Of a stretch of 64,000 nt of DNA, positions 11,481-44,500 are shown piece after piece. How positions within the stretch are numbered: position 1 is the first letter of the stretch; each line of letters starts with the position of its first letter. The translations under genes were made by a program, and so were the position numbers. The stretch comes from Misgurnus anguillicaudatus (Eukaryota; Chordata; Actinopteri; Cypriniformes; Cobitidae), in contig NC_073341.2 of the NCBI RefSeq assembly GCF_027580225.2, positions 12,496,001-12,560,000 on the forward strand. The letters are read 5' to 3'. The notes under the pieces were generated by a model, which made no database searches, was not told where the DNA came from, and worked only from the letters and a program-made list of their open reading frames with translations.

Positions 11481-11950
11481 ATGATCGTGCTTGTTTTGAT
11501 TCAAGCAGTACAAACACAATTGTTTGACTATTTGTCTCTTGTTACATTTGTCAGTTTCTGTATCACAACTTTCTTCACATTACGTATATTATTTTCCTCA
11601 CAATACGTATTTGTAACATCGATAGGACTACACTTCCCAGGATTCACAGCTCTATATGCGCGAAGTCACCGAACGTCGCCGCAGTTATCGCGATATCACT
11701 GTATTGATGTCTAGTTGTGCACTAGAAAGTGTCAGTGAGGTTAGACTGGGTAACAATTTCCCAAACCACTCAAACCAGAGACTAGTGTTTAATTAGTTTC
11801 GTTAATGCCTAAATCTGAGCTTTTGTATTTGTGTTTTTATAAACCTGACGTGTGACACCGTGAGGGAAAGACAACAGCAGCGGTCTCATCCAAACTGTAC
11901 AGGCCAACAGTACCACAACTGGATCAAACAGTGTGTCGTAAAGCGAGCAA
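11481..11950 (+). promoter_or_regulatory. Putative ube2d4 promoter and 5' UTR
   Basis: This is the DNA just before the ube2d4 start codon, locally richer in CpG (about 11655-11700 and 11850-11950) than the surrounding AT-rich DNA. It contains a ZNF143-type motif at 11627-11646 and the string TTATCGCGATATC near 11686. No convincing TATA box was found, as expected for a housekeeping E2 gene. The transcription start cannot be fixed from sequence alone. Confidence 0.5.
11627..11646 (+). promoter_or_regulatory. ZNF143/Staf-type SBS motif
   Basis: ACTACACTTCCCAGGATTCA fits the known SBS consensus ACTACAATTCCCAGCATGC except at a few positions. This motif is common in housekeeping vertebrate promoters. 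It lies about 305-325 bp before the ube2d4 ATG. Confidence 0.6.
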
Positions 11951-32951
<21,001 letters not shown>

Positions 32952-34653
32952 GAGTGCCTGTGACTAAAACACTAAAGAAGCAAAAGGACAAAGAAACGTG
33001 TTTTTACTTTTAACAAGAGGAGTAAAAATAAATGAATGTTGAGGGGTGGGGACAACTAAACAACAAACCCTTGGAGAGAGGAGCCAGGAGAAAGCGGAGG
33101 TGAGGAGGCTGGCGAATCCGCTGTCATGTGCCGTTCTCCCAGACCCAGTGTCAGAGCGGCCTAACCTGGAATATTCCAGGAAAACTGTCAAACCGGACAA
33201 ACCTCGGGGTACCACAACCCAGGATGTTAGACTTGTACTACTGTTAGTTCTATTATTGTTATTATTGTGTATTTTCTTCGTGTTAATGTTGCCATTCTTT
33301 AATTGTCATCTCTGTTAATGTGCTCTTATTGATGTCACTATTATGTTTTGCCGAATGATGAAATGTCAGGAAGTTGAAGGAATGCTGGTGAGGCAGGCCT
33401 GGTCATCTCATTGGAGTTTATGGGAATCATTTTGACTAGGGTACTAAAATTGACACATTTGACTCAGTTCAACAGATTCAGACAGAATGTAAAACTACTT
33501 TGTTTTAAAGAAAAACAGACCTCGCTTGCGACTCCGCCAGCCAACTTCAAGTCATGACATTTCATGAAACACTATGAATGTGATTAAAAGCTAAATGTAA
33601 TTGAGCAAATGGACATTTTGACAGGCTGCGGTCAAAAAATGGATGAGCTGGTCTACAACGTTGTGCTGTAAAAAAAGGGAAATATTTGACATTTTTAATT
33701 TAAACTGTTTTAAATGCGTTTCGTTGGTTATATTCATATCTCTTTTCAACATATTTTTCATTTAATCTGTTTCAGATTTAACTCATTTGATATTCACCTC
33801 AGCTGCATGTGCATGATATGGCAGATGTGTACGTATTTGTTTTGATAATTATTGTAAAATTGCTTTAGAAATCAGCAGATTTTTATACGTGTCTTAAAAA
33901 TTCGCCCACAATTGCTTGCAAAAGAAACAAAATAGGGGAGAAAAATGCTGAACGTTGGCATAGAAAAATAAGAAAACGCCACCATTTCTGCCAAATTTGA
34001 TAAATCCCCTTTCATATTTGCAGGCAAAGGGTCGGTCATAGCGTATGAATGCAATATTTTTCACTTATTTAGCGTTTATCTCTTCTACAGATCTATCTGC
34101 AAGAGTGTAATTCTTAATCTTTAGATACTCTTGTTACTGTAGTTACTAATATAACTAACTGAGTAGATGGTACGTTTAATGTGACCAGCGCAGGTGCTAG
34201 ACTAAAGTACTTGTACTGTAGATTTATTGTTTATCAAGATGTTTACACCCAACAGGGAAGAAGCTGTAAGGTTAGAAAGTCTCTGAATGATCTCTGTTGA
34301 AAAGTGTGAACATCTCACTTTCCCCCGGTGCTGCTCTTGAAAAGCCCATGCCTCTATTTTACTAGGTTACTAGACTCCCTGAAAAGGGCTAAATGTTGTC
34401 AGGTTCATTTTTATCACCATATTTGTGTACTGCCACACAAGACATTCGTGTCAGATTTTGTTTTGGATGTGTTTTTAAAGGAATAGTGTATCGTTTACTC
34501 AACCTCAAGTTACTGCAGTTATTTTCAGTATAGCTTTACAATAATGTTTGATTTGTTAAGTAAGGGATAATCAACAGCTTGCATTGCATTATAGGATTTT
34601 AACTTCATGACACGGACGCAAAGAACCACCTGATAAAATAAGCAGCTTACAGT

Positions 34654-34695
34654 CGCAATTAATCGTTTGCAGAATAAAAGATTTTTTGTTTACAT

Positions 34696-34730
<35 letters not shown>

Positions 34731-34871
34731 ATAATAATTTTGTATATATAAATACACATGCATGTATAATTTTAAGAAAATAATATGTGTATATATTAAG
34801 TATTTATATACAATATAAATTATATATACAAGTATATAGACATGTAAATATTTCTTAAATATATACATGAA

Positions 34872-34916
<45 letters not shown>

Positions 34917-34970
34917 CACACACGTATTTGATGTAAACAAAACTTTTATTTTGCAAATGATTAATTGCGA
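34654..34970. mobile_element. Palindromic MITE with GT/TA cores
   Basis: Ends TCGCAATTAATCGTTTGCAG and GCAAATGATTAATTGCGA are inverted copies. Inside are (GT)n at 34698-34726 and (TA)n at 34879-34912 in inverted AT-rich arms. It is the same family as 20977-21250 and 30735-32725. Confidence 0.75.
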
Positions 34971-35184
34971 CTACACTGTAAAAAATTTGCTGTAATTATG
35001 CAGCTGGTTGCCAGTAACTTACTGTAGAAGATAAAAACTGAAAATGTTTCATGTTCATTTAACTTTGAACGAACTCTTGCCAGTAAATAACATAAATGTA
35101 AAATCTACAGTAAGTTACTGGCAGCTAGTTGCCAGTAATACCCAGTAATACTGTAATTTCTACAGATTTTTTTTTACAGTGTAG
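34971..35184. mobile_element. Small palindromic MITE (ACACTGTAAAAAA type)
   Basis: Ends CTACACTGTAAAAAA and TTTTTTTTACAGTGTAG are inverted. Internally CAGTAACTTACTGTAGA is inverted as TCTACAGTAAGTTACTG near 35104. It abuts the end of the 34654-34970 element, suggesting insertion into that element's terminus. Confidence 0.8.
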
Positions 35185-35934
35185 TTGTTATGTAGCCCTA
35201 GTAAATAACTCTGTGTGTTTCTCAAAAATGAATGATATACAGGTTTTTAAAAACATGAGAGTGAGTAAATGACTGATTGTTTCTTTAGGAGGACATCGTT
35301 TCCATTGTGTCAAATTGTTATTACATTTTTAAAAATGTTTAAAATTATGCCAACTTTCCCTTAGCTTGACTCAAAGGCTTAGGTGCCATCTTTTAACCTG
35401 ATTTTTTCATTACTTAATGGTTACATGTCTTTTAGAACATTTAAATTTATTTATTTATTCGCTATTTATTTGTTGTCTTCCAGTTATTGGCTTAAATGCA
35501 TTCGGTCTGGATTTATGTGTCGTGTTCTGTATAATGGTTCATCTGGCAATTCGAGCTACAACATTATTATGAGATTGCGCTATAAGGCAGTATGCATGCT
35601 TTGCACTCTGGTGGGCTACAACCTTCTCCCGCAGCTATTTGCAAGATATCAGGGATATTTTTGTCCATTCACCTCCCCCGAGACCTTCAATAAAACTCCA
35701 GCCTTAACATCATTGTATAAGCAGCTGTACTGTATTGTTCACCTTTGTGTTTTACATTTGGATTTGGGTTTTAACTATTGGATAGGTACTGTACTTTTCT
35801 GTGTAACACACACAGAGCCATAATTTCTTCTTGATAACTGTATGTGCTATAAAGGCCCTGTCATCTAACCTGCTCTCTCATGAAAACCAGACTCAGTATA
35901 GCTGAGACTAACCTCCAAGGTGTCAACTTTAGTG

Positions 35935-35940
35935 AATAAA
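35935..35940 (+). terminator. Candidate distal poly(A) signal of ube2d4
   Basis: Canonical AATAAA followed within 30 bp by a T/GT-rich element. It lies about 2.6 kb before the dbnl start and no other gene end is nearby. Confidence 0.4.
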
Positions 35941-36809
35941 GCTCCTTTTGTTTTATACGCTCTTGTGAATTTATTGTATGAACAACACCAGTAGTTTTGT
36001 AATCTGTATTCAATGTATTTTGTAGTCACCAGAATATCTGAGAGGAGCAGACATGGAGCGGTCTGATTTTGCTTGGAGCGAGGAGTGGATTTTTTGTTGT
36101 ACAGCTCATGTTAACAGCCCATAATGCAACCATGGGTGTTAATCTCATCAACAGTTGGGGCATTTTGGATAAGCATATTTTGATGGGGGTACAAATAATA
36201 CAGACAAAATTTTTGATTTTAAATTGTTTACAAGCCACCATTTAAATTTGAACATAATCTAAAACATAAAGCCTGTTAGCTAAGTAGTGTTTTAATTTTG
36301 GAAAATCTCATGAAAAATATCTCCTTAAGATAATGGTACTGCTCCAATAAAGCACATTTATGTTTTTCTCCTTATATTGCATATTAATTTTACATAAAAA
36401 TACATCTTTTACACAGAGGTTTGTGAATTAAAAAAAACATGAATATTTACAGGTTTAGTGGAGTAATTAGGTGCAAATTTTCCATGGAGCGAGGAGCAGG
36501 AAATGGTAAGCATGGAGCGATTATGAAATTGGAAGTTTTTGCCGCTCCCCTTCCACTCACATACTTTGTAGTCAACACTACAGAGTTTGAATATTTCATG
36601 TTTAAAACAGTACTGTTGATATATTTTTGGTACATTGGTTCATTGCATTTAGATTTATGTATTACATTGTAAAAAAGTATAAGTTGGCTCAACTTGAAAA
36701 AACAGACTTCATTTTTTTTACTAAAATGTTCTCATTTTAAGTGAACATTTAAGGTTTAAAGATAAAAAATCACTTCAATAGATAACACTTAAAATTAACT
36801 AAAAGTCAC

Positions 36810-37212
36810 TTAAAGAGTAACTAAACCCTTAACCAACTTTTTTTAGTTAATGATCTGTAAGAATGATGCTTTATTAGTGCTGTTCATTGATTTTAGTAAG
36901 TTTTTTGACATTTGGATGTAAAGTGTTTCAATACTACAATATTTGGTGTAAAAACGTTTGAGTGCTGCCCTCTTCAGGTTGAACGGTGGCTACTGCAGTT
37001 GAATTTTCCTATTGGATGTTGGGTCCAAAAAGTAACTCGTGACGTAAGCAGGTTCAAGCTCACAACGCCCTTGTGACGATCTCACCACATGCTTGGTACA
37101 AGCTTAGTTCGTCTCCTCTATCTCCGTTGGGATCTGCCTACTTTTCTTGCATTTTTCAAATATTGCCAGTGGGTGGAGTCAGGCTCTGACCAGGGGTTTA
37201 GTTACGCTTTAA
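36810..37212. mobile_element. MITE family 5 (TTAA-flanked)
   Basis: TTAAAGAGTAACTAAACCC at left and the inverse GGGTTTAGTTACGCTTTAA at right, with TTAA at both borders. It is about 400 bp and non-coding, between ube2d4 and dbnl. Confidence 0.85.
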
Positions 37213-37252
37213 AGTTAGATTTAATTTTTTTAGCCTTTATTGAAGCAATTTT

Positions 37253-37626
37253 TTAAAGGTGCAGTGTGTAAATTTTAGCACCATCTAGTGGTGAGGTTGC
37301 GAATTGCAACAAAAGGCTTAGTCCACTGCTCACCCCTCACTTTTGAAACACATAAAGAAGCTACGGTAGCCGCCACTGGACAAACATGTCATCGTCGGAG
37401 ACAACATAGTAAAAAAATGTGTCCGTTAAGGGCTTTTGTAGAAAAATGGTGACTTCCGTGTAAGGGGACCCTCTGTGTATGTAGATAAAAAGGTCTTGTT
37501 CTAAGGTGGTAAACACATAATGGTTCATTATGAAAGGTCTTTATACACCCCTGATAATATAGTTTTGTATATTATTTTGCATTTCTGTCAAGAGATGCCT
37601 CTAAAAATTACACACTGCGCCTTTAA
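37253..37626. mobile_element. MITE family 4, full copy (TTAA-flanked)
   Basis: The left end TTAAAGGTGCAGTGTGTAAA is matched in inverse by the right end TTACACACTGCGCCTTTAA, with TTAA at 37253-37256 and 37623-37626. The body matches 10270-10533. Confidence 0.88.
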
Positions 37627-37938
37627 GTTGATCCAACTTTTACTTTTTACAGTGTATGTAGTAGAAAAGTAAATTATTAATACCACTAAGGTTTTTGGCT
37701 TGTGACATTTATCAATTTAATAAGAAATCTTACACCCCCCCCAACATTTTTGCTCAAATTCTTTCAATATTAATATTATTAATATTACATTTTTTCAATA
37801 TTAATACAACACAGCAAAACAGTAATTTACTGTACAGGAATGTGCTTTGTTATCTAAATTTAATTTTTCTCCATCACCTCGTTTTAATTTGCATAATACA
37901 ATTTTATTATTTATGATTTAAAATAGTTTTCATGTTTT

Positions 37939-38085
37939 CGTGCGGGTCCCAGACAACTCGGATTTCCCAACTTAAAACTGGAAATAACCTCTAAATTAAT
38001 TCACATTAAAAATATTTAGTAACGTTAAAAGAGCGGTTGAGGTGGGATATATCTTAAATCCGAGTTGTCTGGAACTCAGCACGAG
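37939..38085. mobile_element. Small TIR element next to the dbnl promoter
   Basis: CCAGACAACTCGGATTT near 37950 is inverted as AAATCCGAGTTGTCTGG near 38055-38071, and CGTGC at the left end matches GCACG at the right. It is about 150 bp long. Confidence 0.75.
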
Positions 38086-38089
38086 ACAA

Positions 38090-38509
38090 TCTACGTGCGC
38101 TGTTTCACATCTATCCAGCAGATGCCGCCGCTGTTCGCTTTCTAATATTCGATTCCTACTATAACAAAGGCTTAGCTTATGAATATTAATCCGGTTTAGC
38201 TAACATTGCTTGGTAACGACCCAAAGCGTCGGCTCACATAACTCAATAAATATTCAAAAGCCAAGCATCTATTCGCCAACCGGCACCCACCCTCTTTCAA
38301 ACGTCAGTATTTCAGCCAATCTCGCTTTTCTTGCGTAATAAATATTCATGAGGTGAACTTTCGCCGTAGTAGATTTGGTGAGGCTCGCTACGTGATGTGG
38401 CGCCGCGCGCTTCCTGTATGCGTTTAGTCCAGAGATTTCCATCTCTCAACCCCCGGAGTTCAGCGTCTGTCCCCGGAGCCAGGCGGTCAAAACACACCAA
38501 ATTTTCATC
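38090..38509 (+). promoter_or_regulatory. Putative dbnl promoter and 5' UTR
   Basis: The DNA before the dbnl ATG turns CpG-rich (GTGGCGCCGCGCGCTTCCTG near 38397-38417, which includes an ETS-like CTTCCTG). Upstream it contains a CCAAT box (AGCCAATCTC near 38312) and AATAAATATTCATGAGG near 38337. The motif order fits an RNA polymerase II promoter with a 5' UTR of roughly 100 nt. The start site itself is inferred. Confidence 0.5.
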
Positions 38510-41500
38510 ATGTCTGTGAACCTGAGCAAAAACGGCCCGGCCCTCACCGCGGCCTACAACGAGGTGGTTAATGAGAAATCTGAGACTAACTGGTGAGTTA
38601 ATGGTTGTGTCTTTATTACACTCACTGACATCTTCATGTGTAGCATGTTAGCTGCTGCTGCGGCTTCATATACGCCCTGAAACGCCATAACTTCTGCTTA
38701 TCTAAATCAATGCAACGCCCATTTATTATATTGCTTAGCTCTCGTGCAGAATTTCTGTATACGTTTTAATTTTTCGTCCACATCTCGTGAACAAAACAGT
38801 GAGAGGACAGTATTCTCATTTCCTCGCTCTGTTGCTCTCAGGTCACATACAGTATGCTTTAAGGTTAACGTACATTAATGCTCACGTTTTTCATACAGTT
38901 TTTTTGCTTTGCAACATTTTAAAGTATAAGATCAGTTGATCTTATCCGTTTAGAAAGATCTGAACTTTTAAGAAGTGCCTCGTTAACCTCTTATCCTCCT
39001 TGTCTATCTATATATGGCTCCTGGGGTTGGCAACTCCCTGCCTACTGTCTGTAACTCCTGCAAGTTTATACGTAAGATTATAAAAGATCATTTAGTTTAT
39101 TAAGGTGTTTGTATCAGCCTACTGTAAGTATACTGTTCTGTGAGACACTTCCTGTTTGCTAATGGTACTGGGGGAAGGCCTTTACTTCATAAAGTTCATG
39201 TCCTCTTATATAATATTGACCAAATACCACCAGGGCAAAGTATGCTCGAACTGTAAACTTTCATTTTTAATATGAAGATTAGACGATATACTCTTGAGGA
39301 TGAGATGAGCTGGGAGTTTAGTATGTAGGAGTGATTATAATTGGCCTACATTAATTAATTACATTCAAGATCCCGGTTGGATGAAATCGTGTACAGCTAA
39401 AGGACTTTTCTTAAAGGGGACATTTCACAAGACTTTTTTAGGATGTAAAATAAATCTTTGGTGTCCCCAGGGTACGTATGTGAAGTTCTAGTTCAAAATA
39501 CCCCACAGAAAATGTATTATAGCCTATTAAAATTACCACTTTGTAGGTATGTGTCCTTTAAAATACAAATGAGCTGATCTCTGCACTAATTGGCAGTGCT
39601 GTGGTTGGATAGTGCAGATTAAGGGGCGGTATCCCTTTCTGGCATCACAAGGGGAGCCAAATTTCAATGACCTATTTCTTAACATGTTTGCAGAGAATGG
39701 TTTACCAAAACTTAGTAACTGGGTTGATCTTTTTCACGTTTTCTAGGTTGATAGAAGCACTGGGGACCCAATAATAGCACTTAAACATGGAAAAATACAG
39801 ATTTTCATGATATGTCCCCTTTAAATTGCTAAAAAATAACACGCACACATGGAGAGAGAGAGAGAGATACTGCTTTCTAGTCTCAGTATGTGCATTTCCT
39901 GGTGGTCGAACCCACGACCTTTGAACCTCTAATAATCTACCAATTTGATATATTATTATATTTTTTATCTAACATAAAACAAGTGTAATATTCACATTGT
40001 GTCAATAAAGTCCCTTTAGGGAAGTTGTGCCACTAGGCAGCCATGCTTGCAACGCCTCCAAGCATGCAAGATTAAAGTCCTATCTAGCCGAATGGGAAAA
40101 GACCGGGATTTCTTTAATTTAAAATGTTAAAATCACAATTAAACAACATCTTTCAGGCCAACAAGTAACCTGACATCAACTTTACCTTTACATTTACTTC
40201 TAAAAGCTGAAGTATAGTAAACATTTGGAAGAGTGCGCGCGTATGTGCACCGCAGGATTTTTGAAACCCAGCATAGTTTGTGCATGCACCTACAGGAGAA
40301 TGTAGTATGTAGCCCTGGAGATGCATTGCATGTTGCCGCAATGCGGATGCGTCGAACGTCTGTGTACATGTATGAGTCAAATAAACTATGGCTGTATCTG
40401 AAACTGCCTACTTTCATACTATATAGTAGGCGAAAAGCAGTAGGTGAGGCGAGTAGTATGTCCAAATTCAAAGTAGGCGAAAAGTACCCTGATGGTCCAC
40501 TACTTCTGACAAGATTCCAAAGTGTTCATTCAATGGACCCTTTGCTATCCCCGGGAAAGGAGTTACCCAACGAAGAAGACTACAGAGGGGCGTGGTTTTA
40601 TTAAAAAAATGTCTGAAAGCGGTAACGTTGTTCTATTGAAACACATATATTAAACAGCTGTCTATTGTGGTTAAGTTGCGTTTGTTTAACGTCATTTCAG
40701 GTAACAACATGGCGGATGTAGTGCGTCCGGATTTATTAATACTATATATAGATAGACGGTTTTAGCAGTAACAACATAAACAAGCTGCTTTCGTGGTCAA
40801 CACGTAACTTTCGGTTAACTCCGCTAAAAAAAATTAAAAAAGTCCTTTTAAAGTAGTTTATTTATATAACAAACAAAACAAACAACACATAGATTACCTA
40901 GGAAAACCAAAACATTTGTTATTTTCGACGAGGTATTTGTTTAAGAGTTCAGTTTAGCAACTAGTCAGACCATTAAAACTGAAGCCGGAAGTAAAGTTCT
41001 GACCAGACGCTTAATCTGTTATAAAGGTCAATGAGTCTGTTACATTATGCGATTTTGGATGCAGTCTATATTTTGCAAGGCTGTGCATTCAGCTGTGCGC
41101 GTACGTTCACATACACATAAAAGAACTGACTATACTCTGGGCTTTAAGCTTAACATTTTTTATTTTCTAATCACTTACTCACTCTCATGTTTTTACAAAC
41201 CTGCAGAAATTTCTTTGGTCTGATGAACACAAAGGAAGAAATATTTGGCTGAACTATCCCTTTCCAGGTCGTCTCGGCTACTGCACATGCGCACAGGTTG
41301 GCAAGCGCCTCACATGACTCTGTACAGGGCCCTTTATTGATTAATGATTGGTTCTTTTAACTATAAGGCAGGACGTACGTCGCCAGAGCGTTCATACTGA
41401 GCGTTGAAAAATGGGGCTGTGGCGATACATCTCGTCAAGGGTGTGATTCTGTGTTTCATGCACAGCTGGTGCATATACTACGGCTCTGTGATCAATAGAA

Positions 41501-44500
41501 AGTCCTTTTCAATCTAAAATCGTTTAGTATGCGCATTTAAAGAGCAAACAAAATCATTCAAAATATTCTTTATTATCATGAAAATACCTTAAACAATTAT
41601 AAGAACTGCGATATAAATAATCCTCATTTCCTGGAAAAGCGTGTGATTGTACTTCTTCTGCAGCGCAAATGGAGTTTCTGCACGAGAGCGCCCTCTGGCT
41701 TTTGGATGTGGTGGCATTTATAACCATAATTCGTTAAAATTCGTTCATTGAGAAAATGGGCATTTGCACGATTAATCGTCACAGTCCTATTGATGAACCA
41801 TTCTCTGCAAGCATGTGAAAAACATAGGTCATTAAAATTTGGCTCCCCTTGTGATGTCAGAACTAGTGGATTTTATTATAATAATATCGCCCCTTAATCT
41901 GCACTATCCAACCACGGCACTGCCATTTAGTGCAAAGAGAAAATAATTGACCGCTCAATTGATTGGTATTTGCATTTTATCAGCTACTTTGCATTTAAAA
42001 GGACACACCCAAAAACAGCACATTTTTGCTCACACCCCTACAAAGAGGCAATTTTAACAGATTACAACTTTTATTTTGCAGTAGCTGTGTGCTTATCATC
42101 ATTTATCAAAATATCATCTTGTGTGTTCATCAAAAAAAAAAAAAAATCATGCAGATTTAGAACAACATGAGGATCAGAAAATGATGACACTTTTGCGTGA
42201 ACTATCCCTTTCAGCTGAGCTCAAATTAGCAATGCTGATTAAATCACCAGCTCTGCTTTAACATTTACAACTGTTATTTCTCTGGTAAACCACATTTAAT
42301 CATGTGACTAAATGAATGCACTGTCCTGTAAGCTTTACTAGAAATAAATGTCTGCACTTCTTATTCCTTATTACTACACTTCCTGTTTCTAAAGCTAAGA
42401 GAGTGAGTGTTTAAAGAGGAAGTTGATACAGCTTCCTTTCTGTAGAAGGTTTAGGAAAACCACAGCAGTCATCACAAACACAACATTATTGATGCGCCAC
42501 AAAGGAAATATATTGTAATTAAAAATAAAAGTTTTTTATTATTGAGATTTGTATTGTATTGTATTGTATTGTAACACGCTTTCTGTGATAGCTGAGGACT
42601 CCTCCCTCCTTTTCTAGACCATACGGCAAAAAGTCTCGTTCTCGTTACATACATAATGTTTTTTGTTCTGATACTTTTATTCTTTTTTAAATGTTAAAAA
42701 ACTTGCTTTGTCACAATGTAAAACAACTTGGTACTTTATTTGTGAACCTATTACACTGTTGCACAGATGGACATATGGAGGGCTTATTTGGTATAATGAT
42801 TTGATTAATAGTCTTAAAGAGCTTGTTTGAGTTACTATCACAATTACTGATAATGTGATTACTGATAAAGTAATGTTCGACTCTTGCCACCTTGAGTGCT
42901 TCACTATAGTGAGAGAAGTGCTCATCATACTGTACATTGGCTTGTGCACAGTTAGTTCTGACTTCTTAAATTGTCGTTCTAGTTGTCTGTTTTTCCCTTT
43001 AAGTAATCTCAGTTCACTTGTGTACCAAGGTGATGTTTTTGAAAATGAGACAACACGTTCTTTCCTAGGAGCAAGAACCTCCAAGGTAGAAGATAGGACA
43101 GAATTATAATCTTCCACAGTTTTTATATCATGATGTTCTGAAATTAAACAAGCAAACTTGTCACAGTTGATGTTCTTAACATTTCTAAAACTACTCACTC
43201 TCTTTTGAGAGACTAGTTTTGAAGAAGGGAGAGGCAGGTTAAAGGAAAGAAGCTTATGGTCACTAATAGGTAAATCGTGGCTCTCAAGCTGGTTAATGTC
43301 CACATCAACTGAACACACTAAATCAAGTGTATGGTCTTTATTATGGGTGGGAAAGTTAACATGCTGAGTAATGTTAAAACAATCCAACGTGTCCATAAAA
43401 TTAACTGTGTTTAAACATGTTTTATTATCCACATGAATATTAATATCACCTAGAAGAACCATAGCTGGACAAATAGAACTGGCAAGATCAGATAACCACA
43501 GAGTCCAAGTGAGGTTAAAACGAGAATAACTGCAAAAATCCAACAGCATCGCATGATGGAACAATAACTCCAGCAGACTAAGTAAACACGTCAACAGTCC
43601 GACACCCAGCCGGAAACAGTGGAGATGCCACCAGAGCAAAGTAAAATCCAGGACAGGGCAGACGAATCCACAGGCACCAAGGCTGATTAAATCCGGAGCA
43701 CGAGCGGAGTAGGACCACAGTCACGCCACACAACGGTGCACTGCACACCGACAAGTCAGCCCCGACCACGCTACACAGTGCTCTGGAGTGCTGCACGCCG
43801 CCGATTCAACCATCACAGAGTACACACATATCAGGTGTACAAAGTTAAAACTGTGACAGTACAGTGAACAAATAAAACAATAAAATCCAACGTTAAAACA
43901 TAGATTAATAAAACAGCTCTGGAGAAGAAGCGGCAGCCAAAACGCGCCAGCGTCCTCCTCAACCGGAAAAAATATAGGGTTTATGATAAAAGAGACGCTC
44001 GCATTTGCCAGATACTCGCATAATCTGTCTTGCGTTGCGTGTATGTTGTGAACGACGTGGGCGTCTCTTTTATCATAAACAATTTTGATGCGTGTGCAGC
44101 AGGCACTTATTTTGACAAAACATGTGATGCACACAGGATCTCTCAACACCCAGAACACATATTTTAAAAAAGGGAACCACACACGTGACACTCCGAACAC
44201 TTATTTTGAATTGGCGCCCCTCGGATGAGCAGTCAGGAGCAGCCACTGGTGGTTAAGGGGCCAGTCACACCAAAAGCGCTTTAAACGCTTGCAAACGCAA
44301 GGCGCGACGCACTGCCTTTAAAAAAAAAAAAAAGAGCAGTGCGACGCGGCTTTTCATATTGCTAAGCAACCACCGAGTCAGCTGTCTTGTCAATCAAATA
44401 TTGAAGCGTGAGCGCTCTTTTGCTGTTAACTGTCATATTAGCAGAAACTTTAAAAAGAGGACACTTGCTCTGACCTTGTTTGGGGGTGAGAGGTGAACAA

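Larger units (their letters stand above)
32952..35960 (+). other. Probable ube2d4 3' UTR and flank
   Basis: The stretch after the ube2d4 stop has no other gene. Candidate poly(A) signals are AATAAA at 33027-33032, 76 nt after the stop, and AATAAA at 35935-35940, which is followed by a T/GT-rich tract (CTCCTTTTGTTTTATACG) as expected of a functional site. A long UTR is typical of UBE2D genes, but the true end cannot be chosen from sequence. Two repeats at 34654-35184 fall inside this span. Confidence 0.45.

Noticed and set aside
35383..35823. A 146-codon + strand open frame between ube2d4 and dbnl
   Set aside because: No domain, odd composition (rich in Tyr, Leu and Cys from T-rich DNA), no splice or promoter context. 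It lies in the probable ube2d4 3' UTR or flank.
39890..39955. A tRNA gene on the minus strand
   Set aside because: A B box is present, but no cloverleaf can be built and the following sequence is SINE-like, so it was recorded as a SINE fragment.
40139..40604. Overlapping frames on both strands in dbnl intron 1
   Set aside because: They overlap dispersed repeats (GGCTGTATCTGAAACTGCC type), show no conserved motif, and contradict each other on the two strands.
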